Shown piece after piece: positions 17,215-26,917 of a DNA stretch of 64,000 nucleotides; position 1 is the first letter of the stretch, and the number at the start of each line of letters is the position of its first letter. The notes under the pieces are model-generated. The model had not been told where the DNA came from. It saw only the letters and a list, made by a program, of their open reading frames with translations, and ran no database searches. This stretch comes from Bacillus timonensis (GTDB lineage Bacteria > Bacillota > Bacilli > Bacillales > Bacillaceae_L), in assembly GCA_020171895.1 (NCBI GenBank), contig JAIVAN010000011.1, forward strand, positions 115,554-179,553. The letters run 5' to 3'. A program made the position numbers and the translations under genes.

Positions 17215-18804
17215 ATGAATTCAGTTAGTGTTTCAAATGAGTTACTAACAGAACTACTAAGCGGAGCGAATGTTCTGCACAACTTATCCGTACCTAGTTT
17301 AGTTGAAAAGGTTTTAAATAGAAATGAAGGAATACTAACTTCTACAGGTGCCGTTCGTGCAACTACTGGTAAATATACGGGTAGATCACCTAAAGATAAA
17401 TATATTGTTGACGAAAACTCTGTTAAAGATAAAGTGGAATGGGGATCTGTTAACCGCCCTATTTCAGAAGACACATTCGATAAGCTTTACACAAAAGTAG
17501 TTAATTACTTAAAAGAAAAGAATGAAGTCTTTGTATTTGATGGTTTTGCTGGTGCAGACCGCAAGTATAGAATGCCAATAAAAGTTATAAATGAATATGC
17601 TTGGCATAACTTATTTGCTCGCCAATTATTTATTCGCCCTTCTGAGATTGAGTTAAAAGATCATGAGTCACAATTCACTGTCATTTCTGCTCCTACATTT
17701 AAAGCAGACCCTGCAATTGATGGCACTTCATCTGAGACATTTATTATTATATCATTTGAACGTCGTACTGTTCTTATTGGCGGAACTGAATATGCTGGCG
17801 AAATGAAAAAATCAATTTTTTCTGTAATGAATTATTTATTACCAGAAAATAACATTCTATCCATGCACTGCTCTGCAAATGTCGGTCAAGAAGGTGATGT
17901 TGCATTATTCTTCGGCTTATCTGGAACAGGAAAGACAACGTTGTCAGCAGATCCTAATAGAAAGCTTATTGGTGATGACGAACATGGCTGGTCTAATTCA
18001 GGGGTATTCAATATTGAAGGCGGATGTTACGCAAAATGTATTAATTTATCTCGTGAAAAAGAACCACAAATCTTTGATGCAATTCGATTTGGGTCAGTTC
18101 TAGAAAATGTGGTGATCGATGAGCATTCAAGAATTGCTGATTATGATGATTCTGCTTTAACAGAGAACACTAGAGCTGCTTATCCGATTGATGCAATTGA
18201 CAACATTGTCATTCCGAGTATTGCTGGTCACCCTACTACAATCGTCTTTTTAACTGCAGATGCTTTTGGAGTATTACCTCCAATAAGTAAGCTCACAAAA
18301 GAACAAGCAATGTACCACTTCTTAAGTGGTTATACAAGTAAATTAGCAGGAACTGAGCGTGGAATCACTTCACCACAAGCAACATTCTCAACATGCTTTG
18401 GTTCGCCATTCTTACCATTACCAGCACAACGTTATGCAGAAATGCTCGGAGAAAGAATTGACCAACATAATGTTCAAGTCTTCCTTGTGAACACAGGTTG
18501 GACTGGTGGAGAATATGGTGTAGGTAACCGAATGAAGCTTTCATATACTAGAGCAATGGTTCAAGCTGCACTTGAAGGCGATTTAAATCATGTTGAAACA
18601 ACAAAAGGTGAAATTTTCGGTTTAGAAATTCCTTTACATGTACCAGGTGTACCTGATGAAGTATTACAACCAGCAAAAACATGGTCAGATCAAAACGAAT
18701 ATAATAAAAAAGCAAAAGAACTATCAGCTAAATTCCGTGAAAACTTTAAAAAGTTCAAGAATGTACCAAAAGAAATAGAACAACTCGGCGGTCCATTGGT
18801 TTAA
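17215..18804 (+). CDS. pckA: Phosphoenolpyruvate carboxykinase (ATP)
   Basis: A 529-residue gluconeogenic enzyme converting oxaloacetate and ATP to phosphoenolpyruvate, CO2 and ADP. The P-loop [12 protein letters not shown] and the adjacent metal site GDDEHGW (about residues 234-265) are intact, and FEGLDA-type [17 protein letters not shown] precedes them. ATG at 17215 is preferred over one 12 bases upstream because AAGGATGG then serves as ribosome site and the N-terminus MNSVS matches the family. Its promoter overlaps a CcpN-like site. It opposes the glycolytic direction and complements the ketone-acid operon at the left end. Confidence 0.96.
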   Translation: MNSVSVSNELLTELLSGANVLHNLSVPSLVEKVLNRNEGILTSTGAVRATTGKYTGRSPKDKYIVDENSVKDKVEWGSVNRPISEDTFDKLYTKVVNYLKEKNEVFVFDGFAGADRKYRMPIKVINEYAWHNLFARQLFIRPSEIELKDHESQFTVISAPTFKADPAIDGTSSETFIIISFERRTVLIGGTEYAGEMKKSIFSVMNYLLPENNILSMHCSANVGQEGDVALFFGLSGTGKTTLSADPNRKLIGDDEHGWSNSGVFNIEGGCYAKCINLSREKEPQIFDAIRFGSVLENVVIDEHSRIADYDDSALTENTRAAYPIDAIDNIVIPSIAGHPTTIVFLTADAFGVLPPISKLTKEQAMYHFLSGYTSKLAGTERGITSPQATFSTCFGSPFLPLPAQRYAEMLGERIDQHNVQVFLVNTGWTGGEYGVGNRMKLSYTRAMVQAALEGDLNHVETTKGEIFGLEIPLHVPGVPDEVLQPAKTWSDQNEYNKKAKELSAKFRENFKKFKNVPKEIEQLGGPLV

Positions 18805-18815
18805 TTTCTATTTTA

Positions 18816-19033
18816 AATTGTACACTGATGGATGAAAATATCTATATAACGTTGAATCCTAATGTTCGCTCATGTTAATCGTAGTGGAAGGACCGAGACT
18901 CCTGCGGGAATAGCGCTAGGCTTGAGACCCCACAGGCAAAGCCGAGGAGGCTCAAGAAGCGCCCCGCGGAAAGCGAGAGTCCTGCAACGAAGATTAACAG
19001 CCTAGGTATAGTGTCCACATATTTTCAGGGTAG
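18816..19033 (+). repeat. Interspersed structured repeat, copy A3
   Basis: Short-form copy directly after pckA and before the pckA/ytmB terminator, so it would be transcribed in the pckA 3' UTR. Stems read GTTAATC/GATTAAC, GGAC/GTCC, GCGGG/CCCGC and CTTGAG/CTCAAG. The right end TTTTCAGGGTAG matches other copies. Confidence 0.9.
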
Positions 19034-19038
19034 AATAA

Positions 19039-19078
19039 TAAAAACACCAATTTCATCATCGAAATTGGTGTTTTTTTC
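19039..19078. terminator. Bidirectional terminator between pckA and ytmB
   Basis: AACACCAATTTC pairs with GAAATTGGTGTT around ATCATC. A T7 tail follows on the plus strand and a shorter T stretch on the minus strand. Confidence 0.88.
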
Positions 19079-19079
19079 A

Positions 19080-19322
19080 TTAGTTTGTAGAATTTAAAGA
19101 AATTAACTGATACGTAATGGTCGTCGTATTTGCTTCTAATTCAACTTTCTTAATTAACGCTTGTCCACTAGTGTCACTATCCATCGTTTTACGAATGTCA
19201 ATTGGTATATCAATTGGATATAATCTGTATCCCTCTTTTACAAGCGAAAACGTATTCTCTTCAATTCTTTTTTCTCTTCCTTTTGTTACAATCATTGTGT
19301 TCATTTCTAACGGCATACCCAT
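19080..19322 (-). CDS. ytmB: YtmB-like protein (DUF2584)
   Basis: An 80-residue, mostly beta-type cytoplasmic protein matching B. subtilis YtmB in size and position between pckA and ytmA. The segment YRLYPIDIPIDIRKT is characteristic. Function unknown. It is separated from ytmA by 41 bases and probably shares its transcript. Confidence 0.75.
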   Translation of the reverse strand: MGMPLEMNTMIVTKGREKRIEENTFSLVKEGYRLYPIDIPIDIRKTMDSDTSGQALIKKVELEANTTTITYQLISLNSTN

Positions 19323-19363
19323 TCGTACACACGCTCCCTTGTCACATCTTTTTTCATATCATA

Positions 19364-20155
19364 TCACGATTCGGGTTGATTTTTCATCCATTCTGTAAGT
19401 CGTTTTACCGTTTGTCTATTTACTTCTGGTGGGAAGTAGTGTGTATACTCTTCAAAATACCAACTTGTTACCGGTTTTCCTAATTCTTTTAACCTTTTCT
19501 CAAGCCGATATGAATGCTCTATCGACACATTTTCATCTCTTTTGCCATGTATGAGAAGCACTGGCACATTCAGATTCTCAAGTTCATATAGGGGCGTACG
19601 CCACTTATATCGCTCAGGATATTTAGTTGGCGTGCCTCCGATAACCCGTTTCATCATTCGCCGCAGATCCTTACGTTCCGTATAGGTTAACGTCATATCT
19701 GACACGCCACCCCAAGATACAAGCGAACAAACATTAGAATTATAAATTGCCGTTAATAAAGCCATTACCCCGCCTCTAGAAAATCCAAAAACATGGATAC
19801 GCTCTCTATTTACTTTCGGATGATTCTCAAGAAGTCGGAGTGCTGAAATTGCATCAAAACGATCCTCCCCAGCAAAGTCTTCGTTCCCTTCTCCACCTTG
19901 ATTCCCACGATAAAAAGGGGCCATTACTACAAAGCCTTCGGATGCAAATTGAACAATTCTACCTACTCTAACCTTCCCAACATTCTTTATGCCACCTCGT
20001 AAATATAAGAATCCTTCGTATATTCCCTTCTCTTTTGGTTCTGCCATTAATCCTTTTATTTTGAAGCCTTGACAGCTATACGTAATCAAAGTCAGTTCAA
20101 TATTTGGGTTGGGGGAAGGAAACCTTTGTTTACTAATCATTAGTCCATCTATCAT
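19364..20155 (-). CDS. ytmA: S9-like alpha/beta hydrolase YtmA
   Basis: A 263-residue prolyl-oligopeptidase-type hydrolase. The nucleophile elbow GFSRGG lies at about residues 130-135, the acid in HGKRDENVS and the histidine in EYTHYFPPE near the end. The start MIDGLMISKQ is chosen over a GTG 57 bases upstream because AGAGGT lies before it; the upstream start cannot be excluded. Substrate is unknown; esterase or peptidase activity is possible. Confidence 0.82.
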   Translation of the reverse strand: MIDGLMISKQRFPSPNPNIELTLITYSCQGFKIKGLMAEPKEKGIYEGFLYLRGGIKNVGKVRVGRIVQFASEGFVVMAPFYRGNQGGEGNEDFAGEDRFDAISALRLLENHPKVNRERIHVFGFSRGGVMALLTAIYNSNVCSLVSWGGVSDMTLTYTERKDLRRMMKRVIGGTPTKYPERYKWRTPLYELENLNVPVLLIHGKRDENVSIEHSYRLEKRLKELGKPVTSWYFEEYTHYFPPEVNRQTVKRLTEWMKNQPES

Positions 20156-20268
20156 TACTAACTCAACCTCTTTTAAAAATCTTTTTTTATAGGCATTCAC
20201 ACATTTTTTCACGTTTCATACTCTATCATATCAGATGATTTTAGAACATTTGTCAGAGGAGGATTACT

Positions 20269-21252
20269 ATGCGGTTAGTTACAATTTTTTTAACGTTTTT
20301 ACTTATTATTCCCTTAGTCGCTTGTAATAAAGAAGAAGTTCACACTTTACGGGTAGCTGAAGTTACACACTCAATTTTTTACGCTCCACAATATGTGGCA
20401 ATCTCAGAAGGTTTTTTTGAAGATGAAGGTCTAAACATTGAGCTCAAAACTACGTGGGGCGGAGACAAAACAATGACTGCCTTACTATCTGACGGAGCTG
20501 ACATTGCATTAGTTGGTTCTGAAACAACTATTTATGTGTATGCCCAAGGCTCAAATGACCCTGTCATTAACTTTGCACAGCTTACTCAAACAGATGGTAC
20601 ATTTCTTGTTTCACGTGAGAAGGTTGAAAATTTCCAATGGGATCAGTTAAAAGGTAGTACGTTCCTAGGCCAACGTAAAGGTGGAATGCCACAGATGGTT
20701 GGCGAATACGTGTTAAAAAAGCATGGGATTGATCCACAAAAAGATTTAAATTTAATCCAAAACATTGATTTTGCAAATATTGCAAACGCCTTTGCTTCTG
20801 GAACTGGTGATTATGTCCAACTATTTGAACCTACTGCTAGTATTTTTGAACAAGAAGGAAAAGGCCATATCATTGCTTCTTTTGGTACGGAATCTGGTCA
20901 TGTTCCTTATACAACATTTATGGCAAAGCAAAGTTTTATTAATGATAACAGTGCAGCGATTGAAAAATTCACACGCGCAATTTACAAAGCACAAAAATGG
21001 GTTGAGTCTCATTCTGCAGCTGAAATTGCAAAATCTATTCAATCTCAATTCCCTGATACATCGTTAGAACTAATTGAAACTGTAGTTGAACGTTATAAGA
21101 GCCAGGGGTCGTATGCAACTGACCCAATTTTAGATGAAAAGGAATGGGAGAATCTGCAAAACATCATGGATGAATCAGGCGAGCTACCTAAACGTGTTGA
21201 TCATCAAGTATTAGTCAATACAGACATTGCAGAGAAGGTCATTTCCAAATAG
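20269..21252 (+). CDS. ytlA: ABC transporter substrate-binding lipoprotein YtlA
   Basis: A 327-residue NMT1/ThiY/SsuA-type binding protein. The signal peptide ends in a lipobox (LVAC, cysteine at about residue 19), so it is anchored on the outer face of the membrane. YAPQYVAISEGFFEDEGLNIEL (about residues 41-62) is the hallmark of the family. AGGAGG precedes ATG. It is the first gene of a complete importer with ytlC and ytlD. Pyrimidine thiamin precursors and alkylsulfonates are both carried by this family, and no riboswitch was found upstream to decide between them. Confidence 0.9.
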   Translation: MRLVTIFLTFLLIIPLVACNKEEVHTLRVAEVTHSIFYAPQYVAISEGFFEDEGLNIELKTTWGGDKTMTALLSDGADIALVGSETTIYVYAQGSNDPVINFAQLTQTDGTFLVSREKVENFQWDQLKGSTFLGQRKGGMPQMVGEYVLKKHGIDPQKDLNLIQNIDFANIANAFASGTGDYVQLFEPTASIFEQEGKGHIIASFGTESGHVPYTTFMAKQSFINDNSAAIEKFTRAIYKAQKWVESHSAAEIAKSIQSQFPDTSLELIETVVERYKSQGSYATDPILDEKEWENLQNIMDESGELPKRVDHQVLVNTDIAEKVISK

Positions 21253-21263
21253 GAGTGGTTTTC

Positions 21264-22034
21264 ATGAGTTTGTTAAAGATAGAACAAATTACACATTCTT
21301 ATTTTACAAAAAAATCGGTAACAACAGCTCTCGAAAATATTAGTATGGAAGTTGAGGAAGGGGAATTTATCTCCTTCCTTGGACCAAGTGGTTGTGGAAA
21401 AACAACATTACTCTCTATTATTGCAGGGCTAATCCACCCAACAAATGGCAAAGTCATAATTGATGGAGAAACGATTACTAAAACGGTACCTTCGATTGGA
21501 TATATGCTTCAACAAGATTATCTTTTCCCGTGGAAAACAATTGAAGAAAATATTTATTTAGGTTTGAAAACAATGAATAAATGGAATAAAGCTGAAAAAA
21601 AAGACGCTCTTCACTTATTATCGGAAATGGGCTTAAAAGGAGTTGAGACGTCTTATCCAAAACAACTTTCTGGCGGGATGAGACAGAGAGCCGCATTAGT
21701 TAGAACACTTGCTACAAAACCAAAAATACTGCTATTAGATGAACCATTTTCAGCATTAGATTATCAAACTAAATTAAAATTGGAGAACTTAGTATCCTCT
21801 ACCTTAAGAGACTTTCATAAGACAGCATTACTTGTTACGCATGATATTGGTGAAGCTATTGCGATGAGTGACAGAATCTACTTGTTTTCAAAAAAACCTG
21901 GAAGAATAGCAAAGACATTTCATATTCCAAAGGAATTACGTGACTTATCCCCTTTTGAAGCCAGACAACATGAAAAATATAACCCGCTATTCCAGGAGAT
22001 TTGGAAGGAGTTAGATCAGCTTGAGACAGAATAA
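21264..22034 (+). CDS. ytlC: ABC transporter ATP-binding protein YtlC
   Basis: A 256-residue ATPase with Walker A GPSGCGKT (about residues 38-45), the signature LSGGMRQR, Walker [13 protein letters not shown] and the switch histidine in LLVTHD. ATG at 21264 is chosen because AGGAG lies seven bases before it; a GTG nine bases earlier overlaps that site. It couples ATP hydrolysis to transport by YtlA-YtlD. The residues place it in the nitrate/sulfonate/taurine ATPase group. Confidence 0.92.
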   Translation: MSLLKIEQITHSYFTKKSVTTALENISMEVEEGEFISFLGPSGCGKTTLLSIIAGLIHPTNGKVIIDGETITKTVPSIGYMLQQDYLFPWKTIEENIYLGLKTMNKWNKAEKKDALHLLSEMGLKGVETSYPKQLSGGMRQRAALVRTLATKPKILLLDEPFSALDYQTKLKLENLVSSTLRDFHKTALLVTHDIGEAIAMSDRIYLFSKKPGRIAKTFHIPKELRDLSPFEARQHEKYNPLFQEIWKELDQLETE

Positions 22035-22830
22035 CGATATGAAAAAACTTCATGAAGAGTATTTGAAAGAAATAAAACAAGAACAGCGCTGGGTGCGTTT
22101 TTACCAATTACTTATTTTCATCATCTTCTTTTTCAGTTGGGAAATAGCAAGTAGATGGCAATGGATTGACCCCTTACTTTTTAGTTCACCATCAAAAATT
22201 TGGAATTTGTTCTTGACAAAAATGAGTGATGGGTCACTAATCTCTAATCTTAGTGTTACCTTATTTGAAACTGTACTTGGGTTTATCCTAGGAACATTCC
22301 TTGGAACCTTCCTAGCGGCATTACTATGGTGGTCAAACCGACTATCAAAGGTTCTTGATCCATATTTAGTCATATTAAATGCAATGCCAAAGGTTGCACT
22401 TGGACCTATTCTTATCGTAGCACTTGGACCTGGGTATATTTCAATTATCGCAATGGGAGCTATCATTTCTGTCATTATTACGACCATAGTTGTTTATTCT
22501 TCATTTAAAGAAGTTGATCCTAATTATGTCAAGGTATTAAAGACGTTTGGGGCAACGAAAAAACAATACTTTTCAGAAGCAATTTTACCTGCATCCTTTC
22601 CAACCATCATTTCTACACTAAAGGTCAACGTTGGACTTTCTTGGGTTGGTGTAATCGTAGGAGAATTTCTAGTTTCTGCAAAAGGATTAGGCTATTTGAT
22701 AATATATGGATTTCAAGTCTTTAATTTTACATTAGTGCTCCTAAGTTTATTGATCATTGCTGTCTTTGCGACATTAATGTATCAAGTAGTCGAATTTATA
22801 GAGAAGAAATTAATTAAAGAGGTACAATAA
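22021..22830 (+). CDS. ytlD: ABC transporter permease YtlD
   Basis: A permease with about six membrane helices and the cytoplasmic coupling loop [21 protein letters not shown] (about residues 179-199), which contacts YtlC. Two starts are possible. TTG at 22021 has GGAAGGAG about ten bases upstream and overlaps ytlC by 14 bases. ATG at 22039 lacks a ribosome site but would follow ytlC by four bases. The first gives 269 residues. It completes the ytlACD importer. Confidence 0.9.
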   Translation: MRQNNDMKKLHEEYLKEIKQEQRWVRFYQLLIFIIFFFSWEIASRWQWIDPLLFSSPSKIWNLFLTKMSDGSLISNLSVTLFETVLGFILGTFLGTFLAALLWWSNRLSKVLDPYLVILNAMPKVALGPILIVALGPGYISIIAMGAIISVIITTIVVYSSFKEVDPNYVKVLKTFGATKKQYFSEAILPASFPTIISTLKVNVGLSWVGVIVGEFLVSAKGLGYLIIYGFQVFNFTLVLLSLLIIAVFATLMYQVVEFIEKKLIKEVQ

Positions 22831-22831
22831 A

Positions 22832-22870
22832 AAGAACTCTCTTTTTAAGCTAAGAGAGCTCTTTATTTTG
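22832..22870. terminator. Bidirectional terminator between ytlD and ytkD
   Basis: AAAGA-CTCTCTT pairs with AAGAGAG-TCTTT, then TATTTTG on the plus strand. The stem contains the ytkD stop codon. Confidence 0.75.
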
Positions 22871-23335
22871 TATGTATTTCGTAACTTCTTTAAGCGTATG
22901 AGTAAGTACAGCATCTTTCATTATGAAACTAAAGTTCTTGTCACGTTTTATATGAGGTGGTATTGATTCTAATTGTACTGGTCCCATCGTTTCAAAGTAT
23001 GATTCTTGTTCATTTAGTTTGCTTATTTCTGCAAAATATATATTTTTAATTAGTGTTTTTTCCTTGCCAACAACTTTATATTGACCGATATAATGAAGGC
23101 ATTTTACCTCGCCGCCAGTTTCTTCTTTTATTTCGCGGATTGCTGCCTCTTCAGGTGTTTCCCCCTTTTCAACTTTCCCGCCAGGAAATTCTAATCCTCG
23201 ATCTTTATGATTTGTTAACAACCAGTTTTCACCATAACGACAGATGACCCAAACATGTTTAGGTTTATTAGAGAAAGGATTTTTTGAGAAGGATAAGCTT
23301 ACTTCATTCCGGTACGTATCATGAAAGACAATCAT
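22850..23335 (-). CDS. ytkD: Nudix hydrolase YtkD
   Basis: A 161-residue Nudix enzyme. The Nudix box is complete at about residues 51-73 (G-x5-E-x7-REIKEETGG). B. subtilis YtkD hydrolyses oxidised and canonical nucleoside triphosphates and has been linked to removal of pyrophosphate from mRNA 5' ends. It sits opposite ytlD as in B. subtilis. Ribosome site (GGAG) is weak. Confidence 0.88.
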   Translation of the reverse strand: MIVFHDTYRNEVSLSFSKNPFSNKPKHVWVICRYGENWLLTNHKDRGLEFPGGKVEKGETPEEAAIREIKEETGGEVKCLHYIGQYKVVGKEKTLIKNIYFAEISKLNEQESYFETMGPVQLESIPPHIKRDKNFSFIMKDAVLTHTLKEVTKYIQNKELS

Positions 23336-23445
23336 AACAACAAAACTCCATTTTCAAATTTACTTTATCTTATCATAAATCATACAAAAGATAATCACCA
23401 CTAATATGTATGTAAAATGAGTAACTTTGAAATCACTGTATAAAC

Positions 23446-23475
23446 GGAAGGGTCACTTGATCAAGTGACCCTTCC
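23446..23475. terminator. Perfect 30-base palindrome, probable terminator
   Basis: GGAAGGGTCACTTGA and its exact complement meet without a loop, directly after the stop codon of the next gene. Flanking T content is low on the minus strand (GTTTATAC), so termination may be inefficient. Confidence 0.6.
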
Positions 23476-23476
23476 A

Positions 23477-23812
23477 TTATTTTGTTTCATGACTTAGACT
23501 AGAGATAATTCCCTGCGTCTTAATATGTTCTTTTGTTTCTTCATTACCCAATTCATAAATCATTTTATACACTTTTAATAGTGTTTCGTCATAAGCGTCG
23601 TTAGTAGGATCATGATGATACTCTACATATGGTACGTGCGCTCGAAAGAAGCCTTGCCAATCATTTGAAAAGTTTTGATCAAAGTACTCTCGTAATTGAA
23701 CAATTTCTTCATCATTAGCCTGTATCTCATAATCCCACGTAGAAGAAGTCTTTGACTGTGAAATTTCACCACTTCCAAGCGAGATATAATAAGTCTTCTT
23801 ATTATCTTCCAC
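23477..23812 (-). CDS. Hypothetical acidic protein, 111 aa
   Basis: A small acidic protein with an N-terminal beta-rich half (KKTYYISLGSGEISQ) and a helical C-terminal half ending SSLSHETK. GTG at 23812 is preferred because AAGGAG lies about nine bases upstream; another GTG nine bases earlier is inside that site. It has no signal peptide, cysteine or membrane segment. I do not recognise the family with confidence. Confidence 0.7.
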   Translation of the reverse strand: MEDNKKTYYISLGSGEISQSKTSSTWDYEIQANDEEIVQLREYFDQNFSNDWQGFFRAHVPYVEYHHDPTNDAYDETLLKVYKMIYELGNEETKEHIKTQGIISSLSHETK

Positions 23813-23934
23813 TCTTCCCACTCCTTTTTAAGAGTCCATTGTTTAAATTTTTCCTCAACCAATGGAAATTATTCAATGCTTACATGAAAATGAAAATAAG
23901 ATTGCTACCATGTCAAATGATAATGAGCTATTAA

Positions 23935-24179
23935 GGGTAGACTTCCATGCAAAGTAATTTGCACCTTGGTGAATGAAAATGTTTGTTATTAGAGTGTTGA
24001 ATCCAAGTATTCATTCGTGTTAACCGAAGTGGAAGGAACCTAGACTCCTACGGGAATAGCGACAGACTTGAGACCCCACAGGCCAAAGGCCGAGGAGGCT
24101 CAAGTGGCGCCCCGTGGAAAGCGAGGTTCCTGCAACGAAGGTTAACACCCCAAGTACAGTGTTGTATTTTCACGTTAGC
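23935..24179 (+). repeat. Interspersed structured repeat, copy A4 (complete short form)
   Basis: The most complete short copy, with both ends visible: left GGGTAGACTTCCATGCAA and right TTTTCACGTTAGC. Stems read GTGTTAACC/GGTTAACAC, AGGAACC/GGTTCCT, ACGGG/CCCGT and ACTTGAG/CTCAAGT. It occupies most of the 520-base space before the 86-residue gene. The remaining AT-rich 150 bases hold no feature I can support. Confidence 0.92.
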
Positions 24180-24333
24180 ATTTTCAAATAATTAAATTTT
24201 GTTAAAAGAAGGAGAAGACACTCACTTTGTAGTATTGAGATAGTAATCCGTTATTATTGTCATTTTTCGAATCATTTTTCACTTGTTCGTGAATACTTAT
24301 TGATAAAATACTTTAAACAAGGCGGGGGATCAT

Positions 24334-24594
24334 TTGAAACTAATCGATGAAATATTTGAACTCTATAAAGATAAACTTACAGGAGACGAAGAAGATGCAG
24401 ACATCATTGCATTCTCCATCTTAGAACAACTAGACCGTGAAGATGTGATGGATTTGCTAAAGGAATTAAAAGACCAAGAACTATACGACTTAGTTGGCTT
24501 CTATATGATAGAGCGCCTAAAGGCTAAAATGGCTAGAGAAGGCCTAGGTCAATCAGATATGTTTTCAATTGATCATTTACGAAACCTTCATTAA
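24334..24594 (+). CDS. Small helical protein (DUF6154-like)
   Basis: An 86-residue acidic, helix-rich cytoplasmic protein (DREDVMDLLKELKDQELYDLVG). TTG is the start, with GGGGG about eight bases upstream. Similar short proteins occur in Bacillus next to this locus and I assign it tentatively to DUF6154. Function unknown. It is monocistronic with a terminator at its stop codon and lies behind repeat A4. Confidence 0.7.
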   Translation: MKLIDEIFELYKDKLTGDEEDADIIAFSILEQLDREDVMDLLKELKDQELYDLVGFYMIERLKAKMAREGLGQSDMFSIDHLRNLH

Positions 24595-24634
24595 AAAAAT
24601 CCGAAGTACACTAACTTGTACATTCGGATTTCCT
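24595..24634. terminator. Bidirectional terminator
   Basis: AAATCCGAAGTACA pairs with TGTACATTCGGATTT with one bulge. T runs follow on both strands, stronger for ltaE. Confidence 0.85.
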
Positions 24635-24635
24635 T

Positions 24636-25655
24636 TTAGCATTGATTAAGTATGTTCAGAGCACTTTCTATTTGTTCATTCGTTACATCATAGTGAGTTG
24701 TAAACCTAACAACTGTCTGACCAAATGGAACTGCCAAAATACCGTGCTCTTTAAGTTTTTCAATAAATTCCACAGAAGTGACACCTTTTTTAGCAACATC
24801 TACTAAGACAATATTGGTATCTACTTGATTAACAACCGTTAAACCTTGAATCATTGATATACCGTCTGAAAGCTTTTTAGCTTTATCGTGGTCTTCTGAC
24901 AATCTATCAATCATGGAAGATAAAGCAACTATTCCAGGCGCAGCAATGATTCCTACTTGACGTAGCCCTCCTCCTAAGCGTTTACGCCATTTTCTGGCAC
25001 GTGAGATAAAGTTTTTATCTCCCGCAATAATCGAACCTACTGGTGCTCCTAAACCTTTAGAAAGACAAACTTGAACGGTTGTCGTGTATTGCGTGAAATC
25101 TTTTAGTGAACAGCCAAGTCCAACAGCAGCGTTAAATAATCGTGCACCATCTAAATGAACAGGTATGTTGTTTGAAGTTGCAACATCATAAATTCTAGCC
25201 ATATTTTCTAGCGGTACTATCGCGCCACCAGCTCGGTTATGAGTATTTTCTACACAGATTAAACCCGTTTCAGGAAGATGAATATCATCTCCTCTAATAG
25301 CTGTCTCAATCATAGTTGGTGACATAGCCCCTCTAGTTCCTTTAATTGTCCTAGGCTGAACACCCGCAAAAGCTGATATAGCTCCTCCCTCATAATAAAA
25401 AATATGTGATTCTTCTTCTAATAAGATTTCATTTCCAGGCACACAATGTGTCAATACGGCCATTTGATTGCCTTGCGTTCCACTCGTTACGAATAACGCT
25501 TCTTCTTTTCCTAGCATTTCAGCGGCCATTTCTTCTAGTTTTCTTACTGTCGGATCTTCTACATATACATCATCGCCTACCTCAGCTTCATAGGCGGCTT
25601 TCCGCATTTCTTCGGTTGGTTTTGTAACCGTATCACTTCGTAGATCAATAACCAT
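24636..25655 (-). CDS. ltaE: Low-specificity L-threonine aldolase
   Basis: A 339-residue fold-type I PLP enzyme cleaving threonine or allo-threonine to glycine and acetaldehyde. The lysine that binds PLP is in CLSKGLGAPVGS (near residue 198). The N-terminal IDLRSDTVTKPTEEMR is the family hallmark. A GGAGGAG site precedes ATG. It is an insertion relative to the B. subtilis 168 order, in which I do not recall this gene between ytkD and dps. It is monocistronic. Confidence 0.92.
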   Translation of the reverse strand: MVIDLRSDTVTKPTEEMRKAAYEAEVGDDVYVEDPTVRKLEEMAAEMLGKEEALFVTSGTQGNQMAVLTHCVPGNEILLEEESHIFYYEGGAISAFAGVQPRTIKGTRGAMSPTMIETAIRGDDIHLPETGLICVENTHNRAGGAIVPLENMARIYDVATSNNIPVHLDGARLFNAAVGLGCSLKDFTQYTTTVQVCLSKGLGAPVGSIIAGDKNFISRARKWRKRLGGGLRQVGIIAAPGIVALSSMIDRLSEDHDKAKKLSDGISMIQGLTVVNQVDTNIVLVDVAKKGVTSVEFIEKLKEHGILAVPFGQTVVRFTTHYDVTNEQIESALNILNQC

Positions 25656-25713
25656 GTCTTCTCCTCCTAGATAGTAAATTAAAAGCTACGATAAACTCAT
25701 GTTTTATTACGCA

Positions 25714-25744
25714 ATAAAAAAAGAGACTGACATCTCTATCAGCC
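25714..25744 (-). terminator. Terminator of the yjfB-like gene
   Basis: GGCTGA pairs with TCAGTC (one G-U) around an eight-base loop, then TCTTTTTTTATT on the minus strand. Confidence 0.75.
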
Positions 25745-25758
25745 TAAATATCTTTAAT

Positions 25759-25953
25759 CTATCCTTGTATATCTATATGTTTTCCTGATGTTGGATGTGG
25801 TGCATTGTTACTTGAAGCCTGAGCTTGACTTAAATCCTTCATCATTTCAGTTGCATGGGCTGTTTGAGTGGCCATTTGCCCCTGTAATAAGCTCATTCTT
25901 AAAGTTCTTTGAAGTTCAACAACATTGTTAGCCATAAAACTACTCAATTTCAT
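25759..25953 (-). CDS. YjfB-like putative motility protein
   Basis: A 64-residue protein with a conserved helical core (LQRTLRMSLLQGQMATQTAHATEM, split over residues 14-37) and a polar tail. This matches the short YjfB family, annotated as putative motility protein. No sigma-D promoter was recognised upstream. GGAGCGGG precedes the ATG. The motility role is a family label, not something seen here. Confidence 0.7.
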   Translation of the reverse strand: MKLSSFMANNVVELQRTLRMSLLQGQMATQTAHATEMMKDLSQAQASSNNAPHPTSGKHIDIQG

Positions 25954-26104
25954 TTATTCCCGCTCCTTCCCAACCCTTTCATTTCATTATAAACAACCTC
26001 TATAAATTTTTCTATTATTTCAATACTTTTAACTTACTTTTGATAAAGACATAGGCGTAATTAAAAGGATTATTTATTCCGACGATCTTCTCTGAAAGGA
26101 AAAG

Positions 26105-26132
26105 AAAAAAGGCCTCATAAGAGACCTTTTTC
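26105..26132 (-). terminator. Terminator of dps
   Basis: AAAAAGGTCTC pairs with GAGGCCTTTTT and ends in a T tract on the minus strand. Confidence 0.8.
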
Positions 26133-26145
26133 AAAACGTTTTATA

Positions 26146-26583
26146 TTAACCAAGAAACGAGCGAAGCATCCAGTTATGCTTTTCTAAACTTTGGTGAATG
26201 GCTAATAACATATCACCCGTCGTCTCATCTCCCACTTCATCTGCCACACTCATTCCTTCTTTTAATTCTTCTATTAATGTAGAGAAATCGTTCGAAATCA
26301 TTTCAACCATTTGATTTGCCTCTTCGTTCCCATTTGCTTCTTGAACCGAAGATAATTCCAGGATTTCTTTCATTGTTGCTACCGGTTTACCTTCAAGAGC
26401 CAATAAGCGTTCTGCTAATTCATCGATATGAACTGCTGCTTCTGTATACAATTCTTCAAACTTATCATGCAATGTGAAAAATTGAGGACCTTTTACAAAC
26501 CAGTGGTAATTATGTAATTTAATATAAAGTACACTCCAATTTGCGATTTGCTTATTTACTATATTCGTTAATTGTCCAGACAT
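26146..26583 (-). CDS. dps: Dps-family DNA-protecting ferritin-like protein
   Basis: A 145-residue Dps/miniferritin that oxidises and stores iron and protects DNA. The ferroxidase-site ligands are recognisable: [23 protein letters not shown] (about residues 24-46, with H27 and the DxxxE pair). Length and position match B. subtilis dps (ytkB). A GAAGGAGG site precedes ATG. A sigma-B type promoter lies 45-70 bases upstream, consistent with the general-stress control known for B. subtilis dps. Confidence 0.93.
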   Translation of the reverse strand: MSGQLTNIVNKQIANWSVLYIKLHNYHWFVKGPQFFTLHDKFEELYTEAAVHIDELAERLLALEGKPVATMKEILELSSVQEANGNEEANQMVEMISNDFSTLIEELKEGMSVADEVGDETTGDMLLAIHQSLEKHNWMLRSFLG

Positions 26584-26627
26584 TACTTTTCCTCCTTCAT
26601 ATCCTCATAAAATTTCCTTTATATAAT

Positions 26628-26652
26628 TTACCCGATATTATAAGAATCAAAC
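26628..26652 (-). promoter_or_regulatory. Sigma-B promoter of dps
   Basis: GTTTGA and GGGTAA are 13 bases apart on the minus strand, one mismatch each from the general-stress consensus GTTTAA-N(12-15)-GGGTAT. It reads into dps. Confidence 0.75.
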
Positions 26653-26749
26653 CTTTTTTTATCAGATAAGGCTTTTAGTAGATGAAAAGTGAAATGCTGT
26701 CTTTATCGTGTTAAACTATTAGAAAATAGTGTAGGAGGAAATGTAAAGC

Positions 26750-26917
26750 ATGTATACAGTGCTGGTTGTTTCAATCATTATTATTATTGTCATTTTATTA
26801 TTAGCCGTTATCACAACTTCAAAAGCATATGATTATCAACATAAAGTAGACTCATTAGAAAATAACCCTTACTTACATGATGAAAATAAAAATGAAAAGA
26901 AAGAGGAGTTAAAATAA
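26750..26917 (+). CDS. ytzI: YtzI-like single-span membrane peptide
   Basis: A 55-residue protein with an N-terminal membrane helix (residues 3-22, almost all I, V and L) and a charged tail rich in Asn, Glu and Lys. This matches the annotated YtzI proteins of Bacillus. AGGAGG lies 11 bases before ATG. An ATG-TAA pair overlaps that space, a possible two-codon uORF. Its stop codon abuts the ATG of the amidase. Function unknown. Confidence 0.75.
   Translation: MYTVLVVSIIIIIVILLLAVITTSKAYDYQHKVDSLENNPYLHDENKNEKKEELK

Noticed and set aside
20213..20268. Thiamin or FMN riboswitch before ytlACD
   Set aside because: The intergenic space is too short and lacks the conserved motifs.
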